Source: Oscheius sp. JU75 (taxonomy: Eukaryota > Nematoda > Chromadorea > Rhabditida > Rhabditidae). From it: DNA of 64,000 nt. Below, piece after piece: positions 35,556 through 48,381 of the stretch (its first letter is position 1; every line of letters begins with the position of its first letter). The stretch covers positions 10,416,001 to 10,480,000 of the forward strand of contig JASJZC010000005.1 in NCBI GenBank assembly GCA_037178855.1. Direction: 5' to 3'. The position numbers and the translations under genes were made by a program. Under the pieces are notes generated by a model. The model made no database searches and had not been told where the DNA came from. It saw only the letters and a program-made list of their open reading frames with translations.

Positions 35556-36699
35556 CGAATAATGGGAGAGGGTCGCTTTCTGTTTACAGGACTGACAAAT
35601 GGTCGTTGGTAAACTATGGAGAAGAGAGTGCTGCTTTGTGATGAAATGTCACAAAGATTTTCTCTACCACGGATCCCCTAATGAAAGTCTTTTACGAGAA
35701 GAAAGAGATCGTTACGTGCTAATGGAGAAACAGTCATAGAGCTGAGGAACATGCCTCATCTCTTAGTCAATTTTGACTGTGTACAAAAGATGAGGATAGC
35801 GACTGCTTGCAGTCTAACTTTAGGATAGACTCTCGCAAAATTGATGCCTGTGACGCAAAATCTTCAAAATTTAGAATGTTCTAGACCGTTCTAAGTCACT
35901 TTTTCAGGTTCCCAACCCCACTTCTTGGCTTTTCAAAGTTCTGTGAACTTGTAGCTGTTCATCTGGTCAACAACTTTGTAGAATACAGTCAGATCAAAAA
36001 GCCATGTTTTGGTTCCTTACTGTTGCAGTCTACGTCTTCTTCGAGTGGCTGATCATTTTTTCTTAACACTGGGCTGCAGATAAAGAACAAATCTGGTACT
36101 TTTACAGGATCCAGAACCTCTACAAGTTTTGCAAGAATGACATCTCGTAAAACTCTTGCAAGCAAGCAAATACTGTAATTTGCAAGACTGAAATAACTAA
36201 CCTTTTTTCGAACAGTTTTTTGAACAGCCGAGGAACGATTAGTTTCCTGTAGAGATCACTCAAATAAGCCTTACCTCTGATACCTCAGGATAGCTATCTC
36301 TACAACTCAAAAGCTTTCTCCTTCTATCTCTGTCAGCAAGCGGACACAAACAAATCCCTCGATCTGTACCTCGACACTCTTCATTCTTAAAAATGTGTGA
36401 GCATACAATGGCATCACTTTCACTTTTTTTTCTTTCTTTTTCTTTAAACATAAAGCGGAAGAGGAAGAGAGACAGAGAGAGAGAGGCCAGAAAGAGGGTC
36501 GTGCCTCTGAAAAAGACATTGATTAGGGGGCGGGGACTAGAGACGGAGATGGGGGAGAGAGAAGAGAAAGAATCAACTGGCACGCATCACAACATATCAC
36601 AGTCTCTTTGATTTTGAACAGATTTACTTAAGAATCTATAGAAGTGAAGACGGGGGAAGTGGCATTATGCAGGAGTGGATACCGGGTGGGGGGAAACTT
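35556..36699. other. Non-coding stretch
   Basis: Intergenic DNA between the 5' end of the Tuba-like gene and the 3' end of the transporter. No matched exons. It holds a GA-rich run near 36450-36500 and should include the Tuba-like promoter. Confidence 0.35.
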
Positions 36700-39102
36700 C
36701 TATTCTTTGGGCTTTTTGAGCTCTACAAGCTCGGCTTCGGCAGCAGTCGTCGGTAGAGGCTGATGCGGGGCTCTGCAAACAGGATTATTAGCTGAGAGAG
36801 TACGGGTGATCTTCAGTGGAAATTGAGAGCCTCTGTCTCTCTGTCTCTCTTCTCTCATTCCGAGTCAAAAAGTCGGTTTCCCCTTTTGGCAAACCGTATA
36901 CGGGATGTGAAAGCGATATGGGGATAGATGAGAGATGAAGAGATCGCGATTGAATTAGCCTCCACCCTCCGAAGGTCATTATATTATTGACCTCCCAACT
37001 GAAGTGTTAGTAGCTACTCTCAATTTCCATTTCTGGTTGCATGTCAATCTGCTTCTCTACACCTTGTTCCCAAAAAAGAATAATGGAGACTATACCTATG
37101 CTGTCTGGGGGACACGTTGATACGTTCTCAGTCTGGAGCGGGACAAAGTTTGGGTTAGTTGTGAGGGCAATTTGCGTACCTGTACGGGTAGAGACTGTAG
37201 ACAAAAACGGCTCCGATGACGAGGGCAGCTCCCAGGACGAAGAGCATTGATGGCTTGAAGTCGAAGAGGAAATAGGCCAGGATGCAGTTGAGTACGATGG
37301 CGAACGAGGTGGCAAAAGCCTGAAAGTTCGGGGTGGATCCGAATGAGAGTGCTTCAAACCTTGAGAATATTGTCAGCGTACTTGATGACAACGGCGACGA
37401 CAAGTCCTCCGAAGGCACTGATTCCTACAGTGACCCATACGGCCCAGTCGAAGCCTTGCATCATACGGTGCCAGACGGTAGACGGGTTGATACCGTCGCC
37501 GAAGATGGCATCATTGTCTTTCACCTGCAAGTGTGAAAATGAGTCGAGTGAGAAAGAGATATATAGATAGACATAGACAGAGACAAATAAAAAGAGAGAC
37601 AGAGAGACATAGAGACAGAGGCAGTACACTTACAAAGGCAAAGAGCAGGGCAAAGAAGACGGATGGAAGAGCCAGTTGAATGTTCCTAATCCAGATGGAC
37701 ACGTCGGATCCCTTCAGTATCTTCTCAAAGTAGATTCCAGCAAAGCCGGACATGCAGCAGGCAACGAGGACGGCAATGAAGCCAAAGATCGGGTTTTCTT
37801 CCTTCTCGAGCTCGATAGACCGTTTCAATCGCTGTACAGTAGTATTGGAACTAGAAGTCACTGAATCCATAAAGTTGTTGAAGGCGCTCTCCAGAGTCGG
37901 CGTGACATCTTGCAGCGGGAGCTCGGACATAGGCTCGGCAGCAAAGGTGGTAGTTTCGACGGCTGCTGCCTTTCTGGCAGCGGCAGCTGCATCCTTGGAC
38001 TGCTTCGTGTCGTACTGGACAACGACAACTCCGGCAAAGAGGAAAAGAAGGGCAAGCCATTGCTGGACGGAGAGCTTCCTCTTCAGGACAAGAACGGTGA
38101 ACATGGCCGTTGTCAGAATTTTCAGTTGGTAGGTGACCTGGAAGAAGAAAACTATCAATAAGTCACTACGCCACTCACTGTCGCCCCACTTTTGAAGTCG
38201 CTGACTCGACAGTTAGACAGCCACGTCGTTGTGGCTCAAGTTTTTTGTCTGCCTTCGTGTCCCGTCTCCCAAAACTCACAATATAGGTAGCCGCGGGAAG
38301 ATTATCCACAGCCACATAGAGCAAAAAATTCTGGATCGTGTAGATGACGGCCGGCACGAGAACTTTCAGGGCATCCTGCCAATGGTTGATGAACTGATCG
38401 TAGATTTGAGCCAGCCCCTTGCGAACACTCTTCGCGCCACAGCAGACGAGTACAATACTGGCCACCAGCTTGAAGATCTCCCCGTAGAAGACACTCATCG
38501 TCTTGAGGAACTTCGGCCGGTTTCCTGTCAATGCGTAGCGCATGAACAGCACCAGCGACGTGTTCTGCAGGACCAGTACGATGAGCGAACTGTACTTGAT
38601 GATCTTGTCATCTGGAAACGGAGATTGGTAAGTTTTGTGGTAGGTGGAGATCGTGTGAGTTGGGGTATATGATCTATAGACCCCATGATAAACAGTGTTC
38701 CAGCTTTGCACTTTATCGCGGATTACAAAAAGGAACAAAGAACTCCGAGGCAATAATCCCAGAGATTACTGGCACTTTTGCTATAACAGAGAGGAAGTGA
38801 AAGAACTTATCATGGGGCAGAGCAAGTTCCAGACTCTTACTGCTGTAACTCATTCTTTTCAAAGGGTTCCAGTCATGGTGTGGGTATGAGTAACTCTCAA
38901 TCTTCATTGCCAATCGAGTATTACGGTGTTTTGAACCTGTTTTTTTTTTTAGGTTTCTACCTATATTTTCCGAACGCAGCGTGTGAAATAACCTCCCTGG
39001 AACGAGAAAAAAACGACTAGATCATACGAACTACTGCTCAAATACCCTATCCATTTATTTCAGAAAATAGCAAAGAAACTAACTTTTGCTATCGGCAGCC
39101 AT
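36700..39102 (-). CDS. SLC35A-type nucleotide-sugar transporter (UDP-galactose transporter-like)
   Basis: Six exons (39084-39102, 38280-38611, 37634-38137, 37360-37524, 37180-37319, 36700-36772; minus strand) give 410 residues with consistent phases. Exon 1 encodes only MAADSK. The protein is a multi-pass membrane protein with SLC35A landmarks: AVIYTIQNFLLYVA, LPAATYIVTYQLKI, FAGIYFEKILKGS, VIKYADNI and FDFKPS. By family it exchanges a UDP- or CMP-sugar for the nucleotide monophosphate across the Golgi or ER membrane. The substrate cannot be read from sequence alone. Between about residues 165 and 222 is a long Ala/Thr/Ser-rich hydrophilic loop absent from its downstream paralog. The C-tail ends LVELKKPKE. 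It lies head-to-tail with the 42229-44376 paralog. Confidence 0.9.
38190..38240. repeat. Short dispersed repeat
   Basis: The motif GAAGTCGCTGACTCGACAG followed by TTAGACAGCCACGT lies in an intron here. It recurs near 43745-43825 (with a partial second unit) and in part near 57655-57690 (CAGTCGCGTCGTTGTGGCTC). No known element was recognised. Confidence 0.5.
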
Positions 39103-42100
39103 CTTGGTCCTTTCTCAGTCCTTTGGGCGGCGAGAGACGACTCGAACCCTGTAAATTGAACCATTGGACTGGAAGAGAGAGAGAGAGAGAAAGCAGGATG
39201 AGATCTAGTTAGAGAGGGAAAGCGAGAGAAAGACAGATAGTTAAGTGTTAGAACACTGATACATTTTACACAGATTGAGAGAGAGACGGTACGATTCATA
39301 TCTAAAATGTTTATCTCCCGTAGGCGTTCCAAAAATATAGGCAAAGACACCGAAAAAGTGAAGGCTGAGGGCAGAGAATCACAATCAAAAAGGCTATAAG
39401 TGGGTATGGGAGGGTGGTTATCACACGGGGACTACTCTTTGTAAAAGATGAGCATGGTTAACACGGGGGGGGGTTGGAAGGGAGGGATTGCACATAATTC
39501 TCAGGAAAAAGCTTGTAGGGGGTTGAAAGCATAGATTCAGCGGGATATTGTAATGGAAATGTGAGGGATTCTTGGAGCAAAACTCAGGGCGAACAAGAGC
39601 AAAAAGAAAACATACCAAGTGGAGTAGAAGCTACTACAATAAATTACTGAAGCGAGAACTTTTGAAACACGAGTTTTTTTTTAAAATTTTTCTATTGGAA
39701 AGCTTCAGTCGATTCAATGTTCCCTAATTGGTTTGGACTAGAATAGGAACTAATTATTGTTTTCGCAATAAAAGGTTACTGTAGCTGTTTTTGAATTTAG
39801 AACTTTGGCACGAAATACACTACTATTGTTTTGAGTATCGATTTTCACTATCTACTTGTTACCCGTTTTTCGGGCCGAAGACAACGTTTTCCAACCTTTT
39901 GATGTCTACAAAGTTGTAGATTATGACATGGACTGCAACTTTGTAAAACATATCAAATCTTAGAAATGCCATCTTGACCCCGAAAAGGGCGCGAGGCTGC
40001 GAGAGTTTGGTCAACACCAGGTGCGATCTCTTTGGGTCTTGAGGTGAACAGAATGACAGAAATTGCGATTTTAGGACGTAGTTTAAGGATTTCATGATGA
40101 CTTTCAGTGATCTGGCTAGAAATATCGTGTGAGCTGGATCGTGCGTGGATTACGGCAAAGAATGGCTCAGGCTGACTGGGTGTCCCACGCAATTACGGTC
40201 CATTTATAGAGAGAGGAATAGGTATGGAAAGTGTCTGTAAAAGCTAATATATTGGCGGGAAGGTGAGAAAAAGCGTGTGGAGCAGTAGACCTTTGAAAAG
40301 TACAAGCTTTGCCGTGGGAGCGAAAGGGTGTGTCCTCAGGTTCTTGACGTCTCTATGTCACCTTTGTCTCGTTGAGCAAGCAAAACTGCGTGCCACTATC
40401 AGTTGGGTGGGAAGAGACTATTTCGGGTTCTTTTTGAGTAGGTTTAAAAAGAAAATGATACAAATCTTACAGAGACAAGCAAAAACTAGAGGAGATTCAG
40501 GCAACTGAAGTCTGACAACGCTCAATGTTAGGTTACAGAAGTATCAAAAAGTAAAAAAGTGATCGGAGCAGAAGTTTCTTATTGTCAGACAGAGATACCA
40601 CGAACAAGAAGATCCAAAGATCCCCAACAACAAAAGATTCCTCATCCGATATCGGTCAAAATACCTCTCAAATAGTACCGAGTTGAAAAATTTTTCAACC
40701 GGAGGGACGTTCTTAACGTGGGTTTTGAGCTCCAATCTTTGAAAACGTTTGGCGTGTCCAAAAACAAATGATTGACAAGAAAAGGGTAATCCCCTACTAT
40801 TTACGCGTAAAGTTTTATTTTTCCAATAACCTACAGCTGTGACCAAAGAAGAAACAGGGAGGGACCTTGATATTTCTGAACGAACATGTGATGCAATCTA
40901 GACCGGAAGGGGGAGAGGGGCTCCTCCCTCTCCTAGCGTCAATAAAGAATGGAATTTTAGTCTAACCAATTGAAGCTAGCAAGCCCAGAGTTTTTCCAAA
41001 GAGAAAGAGCCAAAATTGAAAGAAACGTGCGACCAGTGGGTAGAAAGAGAGACTGGCATTGATATAAAAGTCAGGGCAGGGAGACAGAGAGATAGCGTGG
41101 CAAAGTCGGGGGGACAAAGTGAGAGCACAGCTGACAACCGTGTCTGGGGGCCTGAATAAACGCTTTGCCCTCTCTGTCTCTCCGGCCTACGTGTGGCCAG
41201 CAGGGCTGGGTGTTGGTGTAACGTGTTTCTCTGTCTCTCTGCTCTGCCACGTCGGGAGCGGAAGTTAGTTTTGTGGTCTTCCTGTATATTTTTGGTGATG
41301 CACCTAGAACGGACACATTTTTCTCACACGTCGTGGACACAGGTTTGCAAGGCGATTGATAGTTATGATTGATGGGGACCGTTTGTCAGTGACAAAACTT
41401 GCCATCAGGGAATCGTCAGATGGAAATGTAGAAACTGGGAGCTGAAGGAACAGTAGAACTGTCTGCCGGTCTGTCAGTGGTGACGATATGGAATAAGTTC
41501 TCGCCTCTCTGTCAAAACGACAAGGAATAGTTCTGCTAGAAGTCCAAAAGATTGAACGGGTTCCGGTTCAGTAAATAGATAGCAAGTTGCTTCTAGTTAC
41601 TACTGTTCCTGTCAGCCTAACTGACAACCAACAAACCTATCTCCCTCCTGTCAAACTGGTTATGTTAGGTAAGTCAAAAGGATATTACCAGATTGACTGG
41701 AACAGGATAGGGTGGACAGAGACAGACGATCAGTTGTAAAGTAAGAAAGAGAGAGAGAGAGAGCGGGAGAGGGAGACTGTTAATCTGTCTGTCTCTTAAC
41801 ATAAAATTGGCACGCTATGTTTTGTTTAAAAGTTGGATGGTAGACTGAGAAAACTGTGTTATCTGGAGAGAGGAAAAGTACCGCAACCTCCTAAACCTGC
41901 TAAAAGTAGCGATTCTGCGGTTATCACAACGCTCCCCTTTAGTCCTGACCTCTTTCCACAGTCTCAGAGATGATCTCTGGATCAAATTTTGGCCGAGAGA
42001 GACCTTCTCACATCCTGTAGAAAGTTCAAAAGTGTTACAGTTCATTCCATATTGAGAACAGCTGCACTGACATTTGTCCAACCCGTCTCGACTCATGGGA

Positions 42101-42228
42101 AAAGTACTAAAATTAATATCGTTCTTATTCTAGTTCAAAAGTCGATGATTTAGATGCAAAAGTATATGATTAGCACTCTATTTGAATCGACTGAAACTAT
42201 CCTTTCTCTACAAGTAAAAGTTCAGTTC
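39103..42228. other. Non-coding stretch between the two transporters
   Basis: About 3.1 kb without a supported gene. It contains GA-rich runs (39180-39230, 41740-41780), CU-rich runs (41170-41240) and AT-rich tracts. Short open frames on both strands have no splice support. Confidence 0.4.
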
Positions 42229-44376
42229 TCAAACAGCCTCAAGCTTCCCTAGCCTCCTAACAAACTGTAACATGGATTGACTACTGGAATAGAGAAAAAT
42301 GCTGAAGATGACCAACAGGGCTCCTGTTGAGAAGGTAAGACTGGGCTGGAAGTCGAAGAGATAGACACTGCCGATGGTGGCCAAAATGATGGCCACACTG
42401 GTGGCAAAATTCTTGGCAATGTTGTCGGCGTACTTGATGCAAATGGCCACGGAGAGTCCTGAAAACGACAGCCGATTATCATATGTTTAATGGCCAGAGA
42501 TGAGCAAAACATACACTCGGGTCGGTATTTTTTCGACAAAAGTTGGACTGTTCATGATGGTTTTTGTTGGGGGAGAGAGAGGGCATGTTTACACGTGTTT
42601 CAATAGGGATAGAAAACATGTTTTGAGATTCTGGACTGACTTTGAAATCAGCTACTGATCAAAGGAGAGTCACAAAATGTTCTGGCAGCTGCAGAGAGTG
42701 ATTCCAGTATAGAAAGTAGGATATTGAACCCAGTTCCCATGTGAGCTGGCTACTGGTCTAAACTCCCTGACAGAGAGAGGGGAGGCAGTCTTTCTACTAC
42801 TAAAGCATAAAGTTTGCGTCTGTGCGGACGAACTAAAAGCTGACAAGCCAAAGTATGCACACCTGTTCAGTAACTGTTTCGCATGGTACCATTCCTCACA
42901 AAACTAATTGGAAGATCAGCTTACCTCCAATTCCATACCAGAGAACAGTCAACCAGACGACCCAGTCGAATCCGTAGAGAAAACCTTTCTCCATGACAAA
43001 CTTCCCGTCCTGAACAAAGACTCCCAGGAAGGAGGCGGGAACGGCAAAGACTCCCATCTGGATGTTTCTCATCCAGAGACTGACGGGAGCGGAGCCTTTG
43101 AGAATCTTTTCAAAGTAGATTCCAGCAAAGCCGGACAGAATGCAGGCTATCACGACGGCCATAAAGCCTGAAAAGTATAGGAGGCTGTCTTTCAACCTTT
43201 CTCTCTGCCCTGTACTCACCAACGAAAGGTTTCTGGGTACTCGAGCTGACATCTTTACTCGCAGATCCTTGCAACTGAACCAAAGAAACTCCTACAAATA
43301 AAACTCCCAGTGCTACCCTGAACATCCCAAATGAACGAAATTAACGTGGAGACCCTACCACTGCACCCTAGAAAGAGACCTCCTCAATATTATAACTGTA
43401 AATATAGCGGCCGTGAAGATCTTTAATTGAGAGGTAATCTAAAACTCGTTTTCTGAAAAGAACTTTATGCAAAAGGTACCATGAAAGTAGCAGCATCTAA
43501 ATGCGAGGCAGCTACGTAGAACAGATTGTTCTGAAGAATGTAGATCATTGCTGGGATGCAGACTTTGAGTGTGTCTCCCGGCTGACGGAATACCTGACTT
43601 ATCAACGCGTGTGGTAACCTGAAACAAGGGCATTTCCCAGGTCCGAAAACCTAGAAAGTGTGTATCAGTCCCGAACCCGTTTTCAAAAGGCAGTAAGACT
43701 GTTTCAACTGACGACATAGTGCTACGGTTGAATAATTTCAGGCCACAGTTAGACATTCACGTTGCTGTACCACATCTCTAGAAGTCGCGGACTCGACAGT
43801 TAGACAGTCACGTGGTTGATCATTTCGCTCTGTCTCTGTTTCGGTCGAAAAGCAAACACAAAGCAAAGAAGTTTACCTCAAGAAGCCTCCCTCCTCATTG
43901 GCTACCAGTAACAGACAAATGACGCATTTGATGACTTCCGTCAAGAATACTGCCACTGTAGAAACGAACATTTCTTCTACTTCTCTCGCTCTTGAGTACC
44001 TGTGAATCTTAAATTACTCAAAAAAAACCCTGGAATTCCCACCTAATTAACAAAGTATGAATACTGTTCTGAAGTGTGAGCCATACGAGAATTGCCGTCC
44101 GCATCTTGCTATTACCCGTAGCCTCACGCCCTACTGTGATTCTTCTATTCTGAAAAGAGGGAGTTTTGAGGATGAAAGGACAGATCGTCGAAAATCGGGT
44201 GTCTTTTTGGGATAAGATCTGAACGCGGATGGAAGCCGCCAACACACAGCGGAAAGGCACGACGAAAGATCCAAATCTCGTGTCTCTGTCTCCTCCTCTG
44301 TATTCTTTTGGGCCGAATTCCTGATCTTCCCCTTCGAGGGGGTCTCGTATGAGTCAAAATCGAGAGCAGGGGCCAT
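42229..44376 (-). CDS. SLC35A-type nucleotide-sugar transporter, second paralog
   Basis: Eight exons (44248-44376, 44043-44149, 43877-43999, 43480-43597, 43359-43438, 43220-43317, 42925-43167, 42229-42458; minus strand) give 375 residues in phase. A hydrophilic N-terminus of about 50 residues precedes the first helix (ILVWLTLQNSIHTLLI). Family landmarks are TLKVCIPAMIYILQNNLFYV, ASHLDAATFM, SQLKIFTAAIF, FAGIYFEKILKGS and ICIKYADNI. The central hydrophilic loop is only about 20 residues, against nearly 60 in the neighbour. Intron positions differ from the neighbour, so the duplication is not recent. Two splice choices are weaker: the donor after exon 1 (GTGTGT) and the acceptor before 43597 (GATAAG). 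Likely a Golgi nucleotide-sugar antiporter of unknown substrate. Confidence 0.85.
43745..43825. repeat. Short dispersed repeat, two units
   Basis: Two related units, CAGTTAGACATTCACGTTG and CAGTTAGACAGTCACGTGG, lie about 50 nt apart in an intron of the second transporter. They match the unit at 38190-38240. Confidence 0.5.
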
Positions 44377-45601
44377 GCTTGAGAAAAAAGATAAGGCTCG
44401 CTGACTATTGGACTAGGGGAAGATGGGGACATGATAAGCATTGCAGGCTGCTAGGTAAATGAAGAATCCTGTCATTTTCTTAGCCTCTTGTACTATTTGA
44501 CTCTCTTCTAGCTCAGCCTGTCAAAAACTGTCAAGGATAATATTTGACAAAGTCTTTATCGAGTACAAGCTTAGCTGATGTCCCGTGGAGGCTCAAGTCA
44601 CATCACTGTGCTCTTCCAGTCGAGCTACCGTGACATTGACAACGTTCTCCCGAAGACACACCTCCAGAACCGACTTGGGTTGGCTTGACTTGCCCACAGT
44701 TGTCACTAATCTAGTTGTAAATCTCGCTACTACTAAAGCGCAGCGGTGCCTGTCCGTAGGATATTTTCCACTCTCATGCTATTCGAACTATATTTTGAAC
44801 TTCTGGTCAAATCTAGAGGACAAAATGTATTTCGATAAGAATAGTGATACACAAATGTGAAGGCTATGAATCATAGGGAAGCCGTTTATTGCACTTAGCA
44901 GTCACTGTTCACTTCCACTAACATCTCTAGTTCCTTCTACCGAACAACCAAAGTTAAAATACCTGTTCTAGGATAACAAAGCTGTTCACAGTCGCTTCTG
45001 ACTGGGAGGCTGCTCAGTTAGACTCTTAGTGGACTCAGAAGGCATCTAGGCAAAGGAACAGTTTTTTGAGGGCTGACTAGTAGATAAAAGAGAGCAGCTG
45101 TTTACTCTTGTCTTACGGTGTTTCGTCATTCCTATCTTCACTTGTCTGTGATACTCTCGTCCACCAGCTGTTTCTGCGCGAGTTTTCGTAAATATAGATT
45201 AGCGTGAAGAACGGGCACGTAATCTGTTTTGCAGAACCCATAGTTACCCCATTGTCTGCAATATTTCTCTCTCTCTCTCTCTCTCAGTTTCTCAATCTCT
45301 GTATCTCTCTCTCAGTTTCTCAATCTCTGTATCTCTGTCGCTCTGTTTCTCTGTTTGTTTGTCTCTCTGTCTTCTCTCATTAAACAAAACGATTCCAAAC
45401 TCTCACCGGAACTTTATGAAGCATCGGCTCTATCGGAGGGCCTTCTCCTTTCTCTCCATCGATGTCCGCTAATAGTGGAACTTTGGACATCTGAAGAGTA
45501 CAATGGTAGAAAGAATAACATCAAAAATAAGAAAAGAATGGTCAGTACCACTTATCAGGTTTAAAAATTAAATTTAGATCAGAAATTCATGAGATCAAGA
45601 A
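44377..45601. other. Non-coding stretch
   Basis: No gene is supported. A (CT)n tract followed by two copies of a CTCTCTCAGTTTCTCAATCT-type unit lies at 45267-45350. The transporter promoter should lie just right of 44376. Confidence 0.35.
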
Positions 45602-46509
45602 TCACGATTTGATATAGGGGTTATAGACGATTTCTCCAGAACTGGTCTCTCTCTTCAGGACTACATCTAGTCGTCCTTTTTGGCAAGATGGTCCACAGAA
45701 TTTCCCCTGACAGTCAGGACAATCGGAGTGGCAGCCATGACACATCGGGTCCAGACAGTCACAGAAGAACCAGCACTGACCATTGACTACCAGTCGACCT
45801 TCACTGTCGTGGAACACGGATTCAGGAGCTTCGGAAACTGAAAAAGTATCTCTGTCTCTCTGACTCTCTCTACCTTTTTGTCTCTCTGTCTCTATGTCTT
45901 TCTATTTCACTATCTATCTGTCTCTCTGTCTCCCTATTTCTCTGTTCCTCCACCAACCTTTCTTCTGCCGCGCTCTCCTCATTCCCGATCCACCAGGCAG
46001 CATTTGCTCTCCCGGCGCAGAGAACTGTAAATTCTGAACAATCTTAGCCAACTTCTTCTCCTTCTCTGAAACAGATTTTCAAGAGGCAGAATCACAAGTT
46101 TTACCGAACATAGAGAGATCGGTTGCAGGAGGCATCGAGGAACTTTCAGTCGAATCAGTAAAGTAGACTAAGTTCTCTTCAGGTGGGTCAAGTCGGTTGA
46201 AAGTGGTGTCAGTCTCGGACGAGGACTCCTAAAAATCGACATTGGGTATCTTCAACCTTCGAAATTTTGATTCTTCTCCCTTCCATGAGACTAGGAACAC
46301 TCTTAACATCTTTTCAAGCGACTCCCCTAGAGTCATTGCATCCACTCAGGGCAAACAACTTTTGGATAACAAGAGCCAGATTTCCTCACCATAGAGTACT
46401 CCAGATCGTTATACAATTCATTTCCTCGTTCCCCTTCTTCCTCGCCCATTACAACTTCAGGCGCTCCTGTCAAGCCAGCAATGAAGGAGAGCTGGTCGTT
46501 AGCAGACAT
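45602..46509 (-). CDS. arle-14: ARL14EP-domain protein, ARLE-14-like
   Basis: Four exons (46400-46509, 46105-46229, 45958-46065, 45602-45837; minus strand) sum to 579 nt, 192 residues. The C-terminal half carries the ARF7EP/ARL14EP cysteine cluster: CDCLDPMCHGCHSDCPDC, then KFCGPSCQ, and a GEIVYNP tail that matches the family's GGEII-type end. Before it is AKIVQNLQFSAPGEQM. In C. elegans, ARLE-14 works with the H3K9 methyltransferase MET-2 and LIN-65 in heterochromatin formation; a like role here is inferred. The first junction uses a GTACTC donor. A GTGAGG donor 12 nt further on would break the frame. An alternative start, MSIFRSPRP near 46244, would avoid that exon altogether. Confidence 0.8.
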
Positions 46510-46669
46510 GGTGTCCTGAACAGAGAAATATATATAAATCGTCTAGCAAAATGATAGGATATAAGATGGAAAATATCCATGGGTTTACATAGCGAGTTAG
46601 GAAAGAGTGTTACGGTGAAATGTTTGTTACATAAGGCATGATAATGATTCTCAGCATCAGAAGAAAATA

Positions 46670-47612
46670 TTAAAGCTCGGAAATTTGTTTTGGACAGAGC
46701 GGATTCATCACGTCTTGGTCATTTGGATAGGTACACGGGGAGTCCTTAAAAAACTTAAAGTATTCAAATGGAAACATACATAGTCGTTTGGACGAGACTG
46801 CTTGACAAGTTCTCTATTCTTTCTCGCGCTTCTTTTGATCGATTTCGCTGATCCCAAACTGCAGGCAATGAAGCTTCTGTCTATCACGTCAGAATCTGGA
46901 ATAAAATTTTGAGAGGCAGAGTGACAGAGAGAATATTCCACTCACAGTTATTAAAAGGCGCTCTACAAGCTTGTCATGAGCATTTCCAGGGTCATCACCC
47001 ACCGTACTCGAGCAGGATCCTGTAGAAAGCATTCGTTTACTACCTAAAAATTGAGCTTTAAGGGATAGGAAAAGGACGCTTACATCAATCGAAGTAGTCT
47101 TGTTCAACATCTTGCATGCAGCGAGTGCATAGGTGCAGCATACCTTCCTTCTTGATCATCGAGAAGGCGAATCGGTAGAGTTGGTTTGTGTTTGGGATTC
47201 TTAACGATACTCCCACCTTGTCTCTGTTTCTCACCTGTACCCGTATGTCGGATAAAGCCCTTATTTTGTTGCTAGCACGACAGCTTTATAGAGACCAGTA
47301 CCCACACTTGAAGAGGTAGAGACAACTGCCTGGGCTTCATCTTCTATCTTGGCAATTATTAGAGCTAGAGGTGAGGTCTGCAACGCTGTTTCTTACAAAT
47401 TATAGTTTTTAAGTCTCTCTGTCTCTCTCTGAGGTGGTCACCGAAAACTACTCATCTGAAAGACTCACCTCCTCATTCATTCCACGGAAGGACAACCCTT
47501 CGAAACTCGGCAGGCAGATCCAGTCCTGACCTTCAAAGATCTGTAGAGAACGGTATGTTTTTCTTCGAATCCATAGAAATATGCCAGACGACGAGGGAAA
47601 TGGGCGCAAAAC
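46670..47612 (-). CDS. Unresolved multi-exon gene
   Basis: Several minus-strand stretches look like real exons but do not join cleanly: 47469-47612 (ends FEGLSFRGMNEE before GTGAGT), one starting at 47377 (KIEDEAQAVV), a frame near 47115-47280 reading DKVGVSLRIPNTNQLYRFAF and then HLCTRC, one near 46965-47060, and 46780-46905 spliced to a final exon ending at 46670 (NPLCPKQISEL). The run with HLCTRC meets a TGA just before a GTAAGC donor. I recognise no family; a zinc-binding CxxC is possible. It lies 160 bp upstream of the ARLE-14-like gene on the same strand. It may be a decaying gene or one with alternative exons. Confidence 0.35.
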
Positions 47613-48132
47613 CTATAGATACGTGGGTCTCCCACACTGAGTATCCAAGTTTGAACTGGAGCCAGCTGCCCAAACAAGGAAATCCCAGCGTGTGTTGCGG
47701 GGAAGTGGGGGAACAGCGATGTTCTAGAGAGATATGAATTTAGGAGGGGAACGCGAGGAGATTAAATCGACTGATTTCCATTGTACGGGGCAAGTAAATT
47801 AGCCAAATTGCGAGTTGAAAATCGAATGGAGCAGGGAAAGGGAAAGCGGCGAGCCGGATCGTGGTGGGACCCGCCGTTATCGGAGTGCCAGTGGTTTTTG
47901 AATCTCTTCCAGATTTTCAATAGAACTGTTTGTCCAAATTGATCATGAGAGACCATACGAAGCAACTATTCAACTTTTCTCAAAATAGATCAGAGTCTGT
48001 GCCTCTACGAGGGACACGAGCCAAAGGGGTGGGCGTCGGTCCACGGCCCCGCTTTCCGGCAAGACAGTAATTGAGTTCAATTCTCACTCGTTCACTCTTT
48101 GTGTCTCTTTCTCCATTGTTTGTTTTTTTAGA

Positions 48133-48381
48133 ATGAGAGTCAAAGATGAACCTGTAGACGTTTTCGACGATGTTAAGCGGGATATTGGTCAGCTTTTAAA
48201 TCAGGAAGGTCCAGCCTCTAGATCGAAACGCGAGTATTATAAGTTTCAGTGGAATGGTCCTCTCGTTAGGCGACCACTCGAATACATCATGACAAGATGT
48301 TATAATCGTCCCTGGGTTCTGAGTGGGATCGAGCATTTTCAAGACTCCCCGGAGAATGCAAATTCATTGGCGGAAGATTAA
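48133..48381 (+). CDS. Small orphan protein, single exon
   Basis: An 82-residue frame starts one base after a strong acceptor (a run of T then AG at 48124-48131), the usual position of an SL1 trans-splice site. It is followed by AATAAA at 48425-48430. The sequence begins MRVKDEPVDVFDDVKRDIGQ, acidic and basic mixed, and contains SKREYYKFQWNGPLVRRPLE. There is no signal peptide, membrane segment or known motif. The tight acceptor-ATG and poly(A) spacing argue that it is a real small gene. VKDEP-like sequences can be sumoylation sites, so a nuclear role is conceivable but unproven. Confidence 0.55.
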   Translation: MRVKDEPVDVFDDVKRDIGQLLNQEGPASRSKREYYKFQWNGPLVRRPLEYIMTRCYNRPWVLSGIEHFQDSPENANSLAED

